A stretch of 64,000 nt of DNA, taken from the NCBI RefSeq assembly GCF_040706535.1, contig NZ_JAPDRJ010000003.1, positions 434,001 through 498,000 on the forward strand. Reading direction: 5' to 3'. The translations under genes were made by a program, and so were the position numbers. The DNA is from Lentisalinibacter orientalis (lineage in GTDB: Bacteria; Pseudomonadota; Gammaproteobacteria; Steroidobacterales; Woeseiaceae). How positions within the stretch are numbered: position 1 is the stretch's first letter; every line of letters starts with the position of its first letter. Positions 43,550 to 53,166 of this stretch are shown in pieces. The notes below the pieces were generated by a model. That model was not told the DNA's origin, ran no database searches, and saw nothing but the letters and a program-made list of their open reading frames with translations.

Positions 43550-43658
43550 CTCTCTACCTCGTAGTCCTTGCGGACGGGGCCGCGATGACGCGCCACGCCC
43601 ATGATCCTTCAGTCAAATCGCCCGCCCGACCCGCCAGGGCGCGGGCTCGCAGGAAGGC

Positions 43659-44735
43659 TCAGCCCTCCTTCTTCGACTCCCCGGCTTCCTTTCCGGCTTC
43701 GTCGCCGGCCGGCTCCGCCGCCTCGGCGGCTGCCTCGGGCTGCGCCGCGCCGGCGCCGGCCTCGGTGCCCGGCTCCTCGGCGACCGCCTTCGCGGCGGCC
43801 TCTGCCTCCGGCTTCGGCTCCTCACCGGGGGCGGGCTCTTCCGCCGGCTGCGACTGCTGGGCTTCGGCTACGTCCGGTGCCTCGCCTGCATCGCCGGCGT
43901 CGCCGGCGTCGCCCGCCTTGGCCACGGCCTTCTTCTTCGCCGTCTTCTTCTTGGCCTTCTTCTTCGCGGGAGCCTTCTTGCGGGTGGTCTTCTTCGGCCG
44001 GCCCTGCTCGTCCAGCTCGACGAATTCGTCGTCGCCCAGGACCGCCTCGGGGGCGGAAGCCTTGCCGTCCAGCACCGCGTCGGCGATCACCGCCGTGTAG
44101 AGCTGGATCGCGCGCATGGCGTCGTCGTTGCCCGGGATGATGTGGTCGATCTCGTCGGGCGAGCAGTTGGTGTCCACGACGGCCACCACCGGGATGCCCA
44201 GCTTGCGCGCCTCGGCCACCGCGATGTTCTCGTGCATCACGTCGATCACGAAAAGCGCGTCCGGCAGGGAGTTCATCTGCTTGATGCCGCCGAGACTGCG
44301 CTCGAGCTTCTCGCGCTCGCGCTCGATGGTCAGGCCCTCCTTCTTGGTGAGCTGCCCCATCGTGCCGTCTTCCTTCATGGCCTCGATGTCGCCGAGACGC
44401 TTGATCGAGCCCTTGATGGTCTTGAAGTTGGTAAGCATGCCGCCGAGCCAGCGGTAGCTGACGAAGGGCATGCTGCAACGCTCGGCCTCGCTGCGGATGG
44501 CCTCGCGGGCCGACCGCTTGGTGCCGACGAACAGGACGGTGCCGCCGTCGGAGACCAGGTTCTTCACGTAGCCGGCCGCCTCCCGCAGCATCGGCAGCGA
44601 GCGCTCCAGATTGATGATGTGGATCTTGTTGCGTTCGCCGAAGATGTAGGGGGCCATCTTCGGGTTCCAGTAACGGGTCTGATGCCCGAAATGCACACCA
44701 GCCTCCAGCAGCTGGCGCATGTTCACGTCAGTCAT
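43659..44735 (-). CDS. rpsB: 30S ribosomal protein S2 with long C-terminal extension
   Basis: Small-subunit protein S2 starting MTDVNMRQLLEAGVHFGHQT at ATG 44735 with GAGGAGA upstream. Residues 1 to about 240 are the normal S2 fold (for example RWLGGMLTNFKTIK and VVDTNCSPDEIDHIIPGNDD). The protein is 358 residues, about 115 longer than E. coli S2. The extra part has a lysine/alanine tract (about 248-273), then a GDA-GDA-GDA repeat and an Ala/Glu/Pro-rich acidic tail ending SKKEG. The reading frame is open throughout, so this is a true extension. Confidence 0.97.
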   Translation of the reverse strand: MTDVNMRQLLEAGVHFGHQTRYWNPKMAPYIFGERNKIHIINLERSLPMLREAAGYVKNLVSDGGTVLFVGTKRSAREAIRSEAERCSMPFVSYRWLGGMLTNFKTIKGSIKRLGDIEAMKEDGTMGQLTKKEGLTIEREREKLERSLGGIKQMNSLPDALFVIDVMHENIAVAEARKLGIPVVAVVDTNCSPDEIDHIIPGNDDAMRAIQLYTAVIADAVLDGKASAPEAVLGDDEFVELDEQGRPKKTTRKKAPAKKKAKKKTAKKKAVAKAGDAGDAGDAGEAPDVAEAQQSQPAEEPAPGEEPKPEAEAAAKAVAEEPGTEAGAGAAQPEAAAEAAEPAGDEAGKEAGESKKEG

Positions 44736-44859
44736 GTCGTCTCCTCGGGTTGAGCCTCCATACACCCTCGGACCGCAACCCCTTTTTCGGCGGGGCACCC
44801 GGCGGACCGTGTCGGTGCATGTGTGGATTAAGTTTTCGGATTGCCTGTCAGGCGCGCGC

Positions 44860-44888
44860 TTTATACCATAGGTCGCTTTGTCCAACAA
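44860..44888 (-). promoter_or_regulatory. Candidate sigma-70 promoter of rpsB-tsf
   Basis: On the minus strand TTGTTG (44883-44888) and TATAAA (44860-44865) are separated by 17 bp, leaving a leader of about 115 nt before rpsB. The -10 matches 5 of 6; the -35 is weak. The long leader is compatible with S2 autoregulation, known for this operon in other bacteria. The remaining 238-bp divergent spacer with map shows no gene. Confidence 0.5.
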
Positions 44889-44973
44889 CGCAGCGGCGGC
44901 GAAACCCGACGGAGAGCGGCCCCGCCCGCCATCCCCCGGGTAACCCCGGCGCACATCCGGCGCCCCCTTTGCC

Positions 44974-45759
44974 ATGAATGTGACCATAAAGACCCCCGAC
45001 GAGCAGGAGAAGATGCGCGTGGCCGGCCGGCTGGCCGCCACCGTGCTGGACATGATCGGCGAGCACGTGCGCCCGGGCGTGACCACGGGCGAGCTGGACG
45101 CCATCTGTCACCGCTACATCGTCGAGGAGCTGGATGCGGTGCCCGCGCCGCTGAACTACCGCGGCTTCCCGAAATCGATCTGCACCTCCGTGAACCACGT
45201 CGTCTGCCACGGCATCCCGGGGGACAGGCAGCTGAAGTCCGGCGACGCCCTGAATATCGACATCACGGTCATCAAGGACGGGTTCCATGGCGACACCAGC
45301 CGCATGTTCCACGTCGGCAAGCCCTCCGTGCAGGCGGAGCGGGTGGCCGCGGTGGCCCGCGAGGGCATGCTGCGCGGCATCGCCCAGGTGGCCCCTGGCA
45401 ATCATCTCGGCGATATCGGCCACGCCATCCAGAAATACGTGGAGTCCCAGCGCTGCTCGGTGGTGCGGGAATACTGCGGGCACGGCATCGGCCGGGGCTT
45501 CCACGAGGATCCCCAGGTGCTGCACTACGGCAGGCCGGGCACGGGGATGGAGCTCGTGCCGGGCATGAGCATCACCGTCGAGCCCATGGTGAACGCCGGC
45601 AAGCGCCACGTGAAGCTGCTTCCGGACGGCTGGACGGTGGTCACCAAGGACCATTCGCTGTCCGCCCAGTGGGAGCACACCGTGCTGGTCACCGAGACCG
45701 GCCACGAGATACTCACCCTCGGGGCCGCGGAGCGCGAAGCCGCCGCCGCGGGCGGCTGA
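44974..45759 (+). CDS. map: Methionine aminopeptidase, type I
   Basis: Removes N-terminal methionine from new proteins; 261 residues of pita-bread fold. The metal ligands lie in ALNIDITVIKDGFHGDTSRM (two aspartates), YCGHGIGRGFHEDP (histidine), and two glutamates in the MSITVEPMV and WEHTVLVTE segments. It is divergent from rpsB, as in E. coli and pseudomonads. I see no clear ribosome-binding site before the ATG. Confidence 0.97.
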   Translation: MNVTIKTPDEQEKMRVAGRLAATVLDMIGEHVRPGVTTGELDAICHRYIVEELDAVPAPLNYRGFPKSICTSVNHVVCHGIPGDRQLKSGDALNIDITVIKDGFHGDTSRMFHVGKPSVQAERVAAVAREGMLRGIAQVAPGNHLGDIGHAIQKYVESQRCSVVREYCGHGIGRGFHEDPQVLHYGRPGTGMELVPGMSITVEPMVNAGKRHVKLLPDGWTVVTKDHSLSAQWEHTVLVTETGHEILTLGAAEREAAAAGG

Positions 45760-45770
45760 GGCGCACCGGC

Positions 45771-48443
45771 GTGAACACGAGCGCCGGCGGGATCCGGGAG
45801 AAAGGCGGCACCGACCCGGCCATCGCCGTCCTGGAAGGGCATCTGGGCGCCTGCCGGCGCGACGTCGAGCCCCTGTCGCTGCGGGAGGGACTGGCGGAGG
45901 CCGACGAGAATCTGGTGGAGCGTTTCCGCGCCGGCGCAGCCGTGGACCGGCTCGTGGTGGCCCGGGCCGCCCTCATCGACCGCCTGCTGCACCACCTCTG
46001 GGACTGCTATGCCGACGATCCGGCGGCCGCGCTGGTGGCCGTCGGCGGCTACGGGCGCGGCGAGCTGCACCCCTGCTCCGATATCGACGTCATGGTCCTG
46101 CTGCCCGACGGGGAACAGGAGACCGGCTGGCTCAGCGACTTCCTCACCGCGCTGTGGGACGTGGGCCTGGAGATCGGCCACAGCGTGCGCACGGTGGCCG
46201 ACTGCGAGCGTGAGGCCCGCGCCGACGTCACCGTCATGACCACGCTGATGGAGGCGCGGCTGCTCGCGGGCCCCGCGGCGAACTTCGACGCCATGCGCGA
46301 GCGCATCGGACCCGACCGCATGTGGTCGTCCCGCGAGTTCTTCGAGGCCAAGCGCACGGAGCAGATCGAGCGCCACCACCGCTATCACGACACCGCCTAC
46401 AACCTGGAGCCGAACGTCAAGGGCAGCCCGGGCGGGCTGCGCGACATCCAGATGATCGGCTGGATCGCCAAGCGCCACTTCGGCGCCGAGGGCCTGGCGG
46501 AGCTGGTCGACCACCGCTTCCTGACGCCGGGCCAGCTCGACCGGTTGATCGAGGGCCGCAGTTTCCTGTGGAAGGTGCGCTTCGCCCTGCACGTGCTGAC
46601 CGGACGCCGCGAGGACCGCCTCCTGTTCGACCACCAGGTGAAGCTCGCGCAGATGCTGGGCTACGAGGACGCCTCCTACACGCTGGCGGTCGAGCAGATG
46701 ATGCAGCGCTACTACCGCACCGTCATGGAGCTGTCGCGGCTGAACGAGATCCTGCTGCAGCTCTTCCAGGAGGCCATCCTGCTCGACCCGGACGCCGAGC
46801 CGGAGCCGCTGAACGAGCGCTTCCAGGTACGTAACGGCTTCCTGCAGACCGCCAATGACGAGGTCTTCGAGCGCGACCCGTCCGCGCTGCTGGAGCTGTT
46901 CACGCTGCTGCAGAAGCACAGCGACATCAAGGGCGTCAGCGCCTGGACCGTGGGGCTGATCAAGCGCAGCCTGCACCTCATCGACGAGGAGTTCCGCCAG
47001 AGCCCCCGCAATCACCGCCTGTTCCTGGAGATCCTGCGCGCGCCCCGGGGCGTCACCCACGAGCTGCGGCGCATGAACCTGTACGGCGTCCTCGGGCTGT
47101 ACATCCCCTCCTTCGGGCGCATCGTCGGGCGCATGCAGTACGACCTGTTCCACGCCTACACCGTCGACGCACACACCCTGTTCGTGGTCAGCAACCTGCG
47201 CCGCTTCCGGCTGCACCAGTTCGACCACGAGTACCCGCACCCGAGCGCGGTGATGCAGGCGCTGGAGAAGCCGGAGATCGCCTACCTGGGCGGGCTGTTC
47301 CACGACATCGCCAAGGGCCGCGGAGGCGATCACTCCGAGCTGGGCGCGGTCGACGCCGAGGCCTTCTGCCTGGAGCACGGCCTGTCCCGCTACGAGGCCC
47401 GCATGGTCGCCTGGCTGGTGCGCCACCACCTGGCCCTGTCCACCACGGCGCAGAAGAAGGACATCAGCGACCCGGCGGTCATCAACGAATTCGCCGCGCT
47501 GGTGGGCGACCAGACCCACCTCGACTACCTGTACGTGCTGACGGTGGCGGACGTGCGCGGCACCAACCCCAAGCTGTGGAATTCCTGGAAGGCGAGCCTG
47601 TTCGAGGACCTGTACGAGCTCACCAAACGGGCGCTGCGCCGTGGCCTCGAGAACCCCATCGACAAGGACGAGCTGATCGCCGAGACCCAGCGCGAGGCCC
47701 GCGCGGCGCTGGCGGCCGCCGGCGTCGCCGACTCGGACATCGACCGGGTCTGGGCACTGCAGAATCCGGAGTACTTCCTGCGCCACGGCGCCGACGAGAT
47801 CGCCTGGCAGACCGAGTTCATGGCCGCGCACCGGGACGAGCTGGAGCAGCCGCTGATCGCCGTGCGCGCGCTGGAGGACACCGGCAGCATTGCGCTGTTC
47901 CTGTACACGCCGCAGCGCTACCACACCTTCGCCAACGCCACGGCGGTGATCGACGAGCTCGGGCTCAGCATCCTGGATGCCCGCATCACGCCCACCCGCA
48001 ACGGCTACAGCATGGATACCTACATCGTCATGGAGGTCGGGCAGGCCGAGCAGGCGCCGGACGGCGACCGCCTGGAGGAGATCCTCACCCGGGTGACGCA
48101 GGTCGTGCGCCGGGGCGACGACTGGGATGCCCGCGTCACCCGCCGCGCGCCGCGGCAGGTGCGCATGTTTCGCACGCCCACCCAGATCAGCTTCGCCGCC
48201 GACAAGGCCGGGGGACGGACCATCATGGAGCTGGTCGCCGGCGACCGGCCGGGCCTGCTGCTGGCGGTGGGCAAGGTCTTCCGCGAACTGGGCGTCGAGA
48301 TCAAGGCGGCGAAGATCCTCACCATCGGCGAGCGCGCCGAGGACGTGTTCTACCTGACCGGGCACGACCAGCAGCCGCTGGACGCCACGGTGCGCGAGGC
48401 ACTCAGCCGCACGCTCGACCAGCGCCTCGGCGAGGCGGCCTGA
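45771..48443 (+). CDS. glnD: PII uridylyltransferase / uridylyl-removing enzyme
   Basis: Sensor of glutamine that modifies the PII proteins; 890 residues from GTG 45771, matching E. coli length. The nucleotidyltransferase motif VAVGGYGRGELHPCSDIDVM (about 85-105), the HD-domain metal site LFHDIAKGRGGDHS, and two C-terminal ACT domains (around SIALFLYTPQRYHTFANATA and IMELVAGDRPGLLLAVGKVF) are visible. A much longer upstream reading frame covers map and is spurious. It follows map by 11 bp. Confidence 0.96.
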   Translation: MNTSAGGIREKGGTDPAIAVLEGHLGACRRDVEPLSLREGLAEADENLVERFRAGAAVDRLVVARAALIDRLLHHLWDCYADDPAAALVAVGGYGRGELHPCSDIDVMVLLPDGEQETGWLSDFLTALWDVGLEIGHSVRTVADCEREARADVTVMTTLMEARLLAGPAANFDAMRERIGPDRMWSSREFFEAKRTEQIERHHRYHDTAYNLEPNVKGSPGGLRDIQMIGWIAKRHFGAEGLAELVDHRFLTPGQLDRLIEGRSFLWKVRFALHVLTGRREDRLLFDHQVKLAQMLGYEDASYTLAVEQMMQRYYRTVMELSRLNEILLQLFQEAILLDPDAEPEPLNERFQVRNGFLQTANDEVFERDPSALLELFTLLQKHSDIKGVSAWTVGLIKRSLHLIDEEFRQSPRNHRLFLEILRAPRGVTHELRRMNLYGVLGLYIPSFGRIVGRMQYDLFHAYTVDAHTLFVVSNLRRFRLHQFDHEYPHPSAVMQALEKPEIAYLGGLFHDIAKGRGGDHSELGAVDAEAFCLEHGLSRYEARMVAWLVRHHLALSTTAQKKDISDPAVINEFAALVGDQTHLDYLYVLTVADVRGTNPKLWNSWKASLFEDLYELTKRALRRGLENPIDKDELIAETQREARAALAAAGVADSDIDRVWALQNPEYFLRHGADEIAWQTEFMAAHRDELEQPLIAVRALEDTGSIALFLYTPQRYHTFANATAVIDELGLSILDARITPTRNGYSMDTYIVMEVGQAEQAPDGDRLEEILTRVTQVVRRGDDWDARVTRRAPRQVRMFRTPTQISFAADKAGGRTIMELVAGDRPGLLLAVGKVFRELGVEIKAAKILTIGERAEDVFYLTGHDQQPLDATVREALSRTLDQRLGEAA

Positions 48444-48445
48444 CC

Positions 48446-49636
<1,191 letters not shown>

Positions 49637-49665
49637 CGAACAGCAACGACGCAAGAGGAACGACG

Positions 49666-50484
49666 ATGAGCGATATCCGCGACACCATCGAGCAGGCGTG
49701 GGAGCGCCGCGGCGAACTCCGTCCCGGCGATACGGCGGTGGCCGATGCCGTCGCGGCCGCGCTCGCCGAACTGGACAGCGGCCGGGCCCGGGTAGCCGAG
49801 CCGGGGCCGGACGGCTGGGTGGTGAACGACTGGCTGAAAAAGGCGGTGCTGCTCTACTTCCGCCTCTCGGACAACCGCGTGGTCGAGGGCGGCCACACCC
49901 GCTACTACGACAAGGTGGGCCTGAAGTACGCCGATTACGACCTGGAACGCTTCCGCGCCGACGGCGTGCGCGTGGTACCGGACGCCCAGGTGCGCCGCGG
50001 CGCCTACGTGGCACCCGACGTCGTCCTCATGCCCTCCTACGTGAACATCGGCGCCTGGATCGGCTCGGGTACCATGGTGGACACTTGGGCCACCGTCGGC
50101 AGCTGCGCCCAGATCGGCGCCAACGTGCACCTGTCGGGCGGCGTCGGCATCGGCGGCGTGCTGGAACCGCTGCAGGCGGCGCCGACCATCATCGAGGACG
50201 ACTGCTTCATCGGCGCGCGCTCGGAGGTCGTCGAGGGCGTCATCGTCGAGCGCGGGGCGGTGATCTCCATGGGCGTGTACATCGGCCAGAGCACGCGCAT
50301 TTACGACCGCGAGAGCGGCGAGATAAGCTACGGCCGCGTACCCGCGGGCAGCGTCGTCGTACCCGGCAATCTGCCGGCGGCAGACGGCAGCCATTCGCTG
50401 TATGCCGCCGTCATCGTCAAGCGGGTCGACGAGAAGACGAAGGCCAGGGTCGGCCTGAACGAACTGCTGCGCAATCTGGACTGA
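49666..50484 (+). CDS. dapD: Tetrahydrodipicolinate N-succinyltransferase
   Basis: First committed step of the succinylase branch; 272 residues, standard length. An N-terminal helical domain (MSDIRDTIEQAWERRGEL) precedes a left-handed beta-helix with VAPDVVLMPSYVNIGAWIGS and HLSGGVGIGGVLEPLQAAPT. An AAGAGGA ribosome-binding site lies 6 bases before the ATG. It works between DapA/DapB products and DapC. Confidence 0.97.
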   Translation: MSDIRDTIEQAWERRGELRPGDTAVADAVAAALAELDSGRARVAEPGPDGWVVNDWLKKAVLLYFRLSDNRVVEGGHTRYYDKVGLKYADYDLERFRADGVRVVPDAQVRRGAYVAPDVVLMPSYVNIGAWIGSGTMVDTWATVGSCAQIGANVHLSGGVGIGGVLEPLQAAPTIIEDDCFIGARSEVVEGVIVERGAVISMGVYIGQSTRIYDRESGEISYGRVPAGSVVVPGNLPAADGSHSLYAAVIVKRVDEKTKARVGLNELLRNLD

Positions 50485-50492
50485 GCCCTCGT

Positions 50493-50520
50493 GACATAGC
50501 CATCGGGACATAGCCATGGG
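50493..50520. repeat. 14-bp tandem duplication over the yffB start codon
   Basis: GACATAGCCATCGG (50493-50506) is followed by GACATAGCCATGGG (50507-50520); the single difference creates the yffB ATG at 50516. No Shine-Dalgarno sequence is visible in the unit. Confidence 0.8.
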
Positions 50521-50875
50521 AGAGGCGACCATCGACATCTACGGACTGAAGAGCTGCGACAGCTGCCGCAAGGCGCTGCAATGGCTGCAGGAGCACGATA
50601 TCGAACACCGGTTCCATGACGTGCGCGACGACGGCGTCACCATCCAGATGCTGGAGCGCTGGGCCGACCGGGTGGAGTGGGAGGCGCTGCTGAACAAGCG
50701 CAGCCTGACCTGGCGGCGCATACCGGAACTCGACCGCCAGAACCTCAGCCGGGCCGGCGCGCTCGCGCTGATGCTGGAGAATCCCACGCTGATCAAGCGG
50801 CCCGTGATCGAGAGCCGCAAGCGGATGGTGGTGGGTTTCGACGCCGAGGCCTACGGCCGCATATTCGCCACCTGA
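50516..50875 (+). CDS. yffB: ArsC/Spx-like thioredoxin-fold protein YffB
   Basis: A 119-residue ArsC-family protein: IDIYGLKSCDSCRKALQWLQ has a CxxC pair (Cys14 and Cys17), and LIKRPVIESRKRMVVGF is the family C-terminal signature. True arsenate reductases have a different cysteine setting, so glutathione-linked thiol chemistry is more likely; function is unproven. In relatives this gene lies between dapD and dapE; here it ends at the inverted pst operon. Confidence 0.88.
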   Translation: MGEATIDIYGLKSCDSCRKALQWLQEHDIEHRFHDVRDDGVTIQMLERWADRVEWEALLNKRSLTWRRIPELDRQNLSRAGALALMLENPTLIKRPVIESRKRMVVGFDAEAYGRIFAT

Positions 50876-50896
50876 GGGGTCCGCGGACGGCCCCGC

Positions 50897-51838
50897 TCAG
50901 CCGAAGCGGCCGGTGATGTAGTCCTCGGTGAGCTTGTGCTGGGGGTTGGTGAAGACCCGGTCGGTATCGTCCACCTCGATCAGCTTGCCCAGGTGGAAGT
51001 ACGCCGTGCGCTGTGACACCCGCGCCGCCTGCTGCATGGAGTGGGTGACGATCACGATGGCGTAGTTCTCGCGCAGCTCGTCGATCAGGTCCTCGATGCG
51101 GGCGGTGGCGATGGGGTCCAGCGCCGAGCAGGGCTCGTCCATCAGGATCACCTCCGGGCTGACCGCGATGGTGCGTGCGATGCACAGCCGCTGCTGCTGA
51201 CCGCCCGACAGGCCGGTGCCCGGCTCGTCCAGGCGATCCTTCACCTCGGCCAGCAGACCCGCGCGCTCGAGGCTGTTGTGCACGATCTCGTCCAGCTCCG
51301 CCCGGTTCGCGGCCAGGCCGTGGATGCGCGGCCCGTAGGCGACGTTGTCGTAGATGGACTTCGGGAACGGGTTGGGCTTCTGGAACACCATGCCCACCCG
51401 GGCGCGCAGGGCCACCACGTCCATGCTGCGATCGTAGATGTCCTGGCCGTCCAGCGTGATCTTGCCCGTGACCCGCGCCGACTCGATGGTGTCGTTCATG
51501 CGGTTCAGGCAGCGCAGATAGGTGGACTTGCCGCAGCCGGACGGGCCGATCAGCGCGATCACCTCGTTCTGGCCGATCTCCAGGCTGACGTCGATGATCG
51601 CGTGATTGTCTTCGTAGTAGACGTCCACGTGCTCGGTGCACAGGAACGGCCGCTTCGCGCGGGCGTTCCCGACGGTCTCGTAGGCGCGCTCGTCCTGCTC
51701 GCGGCGGTACTCCTCGACGACGGGTGCCGCGGAGGCGCTCGGGGTCAATTGATCGTCGGCCACTGGGGAGATCGGTCCTTGTTGAGCGCGGCCTGCGGCC
51801 GCCGTGGGGTCGATGTCGGTCCTGAATTCGGGCTTCAT
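50897..51838 (-). CDS. pstB: Phosphate ABC transporter ATP-binding protein
   Basis: ATPase of the high-affinity phosphate importer; 313 residues. Walker A GPSGCGKST (98-106), the signature LSGGQQQR (210-217) and Walker B VILMDEP (230-236) are intact. Compared with E. coli PstB it has an N-terminal polar extension of about 60 residues (PTAAAGRAQQ...YRREQDERAYETV) before the CTEHVDVYYEDNHAI start of the ABC domain. It is the last gene of pstSCAB and is convergent with yffB. Confidence 0.96.
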   Translation of the reverse strand: MKPEFRTDIDPTAAAGRAQQGPISPVADDQLTPSASAAPVVEEYRREQDERAYETVGNARAKRPFLCTEHVDVYYEDNHAIIDVSLEIGQNEVIALIGPSGCGKSTYLRCLNRMNDTIESARVTGKITLDGQDIYDRSMDVVALRARVGMVFQKPNPFPKSIYDNVAYGPRIHGLAANRAELDEIVHNSLERAGLLAEVKDRLDEPGTGLSGGQQQRLCIARTIAVSPEVILMDEPCSALDPIATARIEDLIDELRENYAIVIVTHSMQQAARVSQRTAYFHLGKLIEVDDTDRVFTNPQHKLTEDYITGRFG

Positions 51839-51876
51839 TCTCTTACAGTTCCCTGCCCGCCTCAACGGCGGACTGT

Positions 51877-53166
51877 CTAAAAGCTGCGCTCGAAACGCCG
51901 CCGCAACAATACGGCGGTGAGGTTCATCACCAGCAGGAATCCGAGCAGCACGATGATCGCCGCGGAGGTGCGCTCCACGAAGGCGCGCTCGGGGCTGTCG
52001 GCCCAGAGATAGACCTGCACCGGCAGCGCGGCCGAGGGGTCCAGCGGGCCCTGGGGGATGTCGACGATGAAGGCCACCATGCCGATCATGAGCAGCGGCG
52101 CCGTCTCGCCCAGCGCCCGGGCCATGCCGATGATGGTGCCGGTGAGGATACCCGGCAGCGCCAGCGGCAGCACGTGCTGGAACACCATCTGCATCTTCGA
52201 CGCGCCCAGGCCGAGCGCGGCCTCCTTGATGGACGGCGGCACGGCCTTGATGGAGGCGCGCGCGGCGATGATGATCACCGGCAGCGTCATCAGCGACAGC
52301 ACCAGCCCGCCGACCAGCGGCGAGGAGCGCGGCAGCGACGCCCAGTTGATGAACACGGCGAGCCCGAGCAGCCCGAACACGATGGAGGGCACGGCCGCCA
52401 GGTTGTTGATGTTCACCTCGATGAGGTCGGTCCAGCGGTTGCGCGGCGCGAACTCCTCGAGATAGACCGCCGCCGCCACGCCGATCGGGAACGCCAGTGC
52501 CACGGTGACCAGCAGCATGTAGAACGACCCCATCAGGGCGCCGCGGATGCCGGCGAGCTCCGGGTCCCGGGAATCGCCGTTCGTGAACAGCGCGGTGTTG
52601 AACTTGAGCTGCAGCCGCCCCGTCTCGGTCAGCCGGTCGATCCAGACGAGTTCCCGGTCCTTCACGGGCCGGGACTCCTCGGGCAGCGTGCGGTCGATAC
52701 TGCCCTTCACCACCATGTCCACGTCGGCGCTGGCCGGCACCCACACCCGGCGGGTCTCGCCGATCGCGTCCGGCTCGGCCGCCACCAGATTCTGCAGCTG
52801 GTAGGACGCGCCCACGCTGACCAGCTGCGCGAGCGCGCGGCGGTCGCGCCGGCCGCTCACCTCCGGGAACAGGTCGTAGAGACTCTCTCGCACCAGACCG
52901 GAATAGTCACCCAGGGCCAGCGCCTCGGGGTTCGTCGCCCCCGTCGGCGAGATGAGGGCCGGATCCAGATAGACGTCCAGCGCCACCTGGGACTGCGCGA
53001 AGGCCTTGTAGCCGCTCGCGACGATGCTGGCGAAGAACAGCACCAGGAATGTCAGCCCGACGGAGACCGCCAGCATGCCCAGCACCCGGAACCGGCGCTC
53101 GCGGCCGTAGCGCCGGGGCAGCCCCGCCTCCATGAGTTGCCGTGCCGTCTTCCTGCCGTCGCTCAT
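51877..53166 (-). CDS. pstA: Phosphate ABC transporter permease PstA (large type)
   Basis: Permease subunit, 429 residues, much longer than the roughly 300 of E. coli. After membrane segment 1 (about 32-54) there is a large periplasmic region of about 150 residues (VALDVYLDPALI...RDPELAGIRG), then the five core helices. The ABC-permease coupling motif EAALGLGASKMQMVFQHVLP is present. It overlaps pstC by 4 bp. Confidence 0.94.
   Translation of the reverse strand: MSDGRKTARQLMEAGLPRRYGRERRFRVLGMLAVSVGLTFLVLFFASIVASGYKAFAQSQVALDVYLDPALISPTGATNPEALALGDYSGLVRESLYDLFPEVSGRRDRRALAQLVSVGASYQLQNLVAAEPDAIGETRRVWVPASADVDMVVKGSIDRTLPEESRPVKDRELVWIDRLTETGRLQLKFNTALFTNGDSRDPELAGIRGALMGSFYMLLVTVALAFPIGVAAAVYLEEFAPRNRWTDLIEVNINNLAAVPSIVFGLLGLAVFINWASLPRSSPLVGGLVLSLMTLPVIIIAARASIKAVPPSIKEAALGLGASKMQMVFQHVLPLALPGILTGTIIGMARALGETAPLLMIGMVAFIVDIPQGPLDPSAALPVQVYLWADSPERAFVERTSAAIIVLLGFLLVMNLTAVLLRRRFERSF

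Noticed and set aside
43620..43646. Terminator between rpsB and tsf
   Set aside because: The GCCCGC/GCGGGC arms are only 6 bp with a 15-nt loop and no T-run, and tsf must be co-transcribed.
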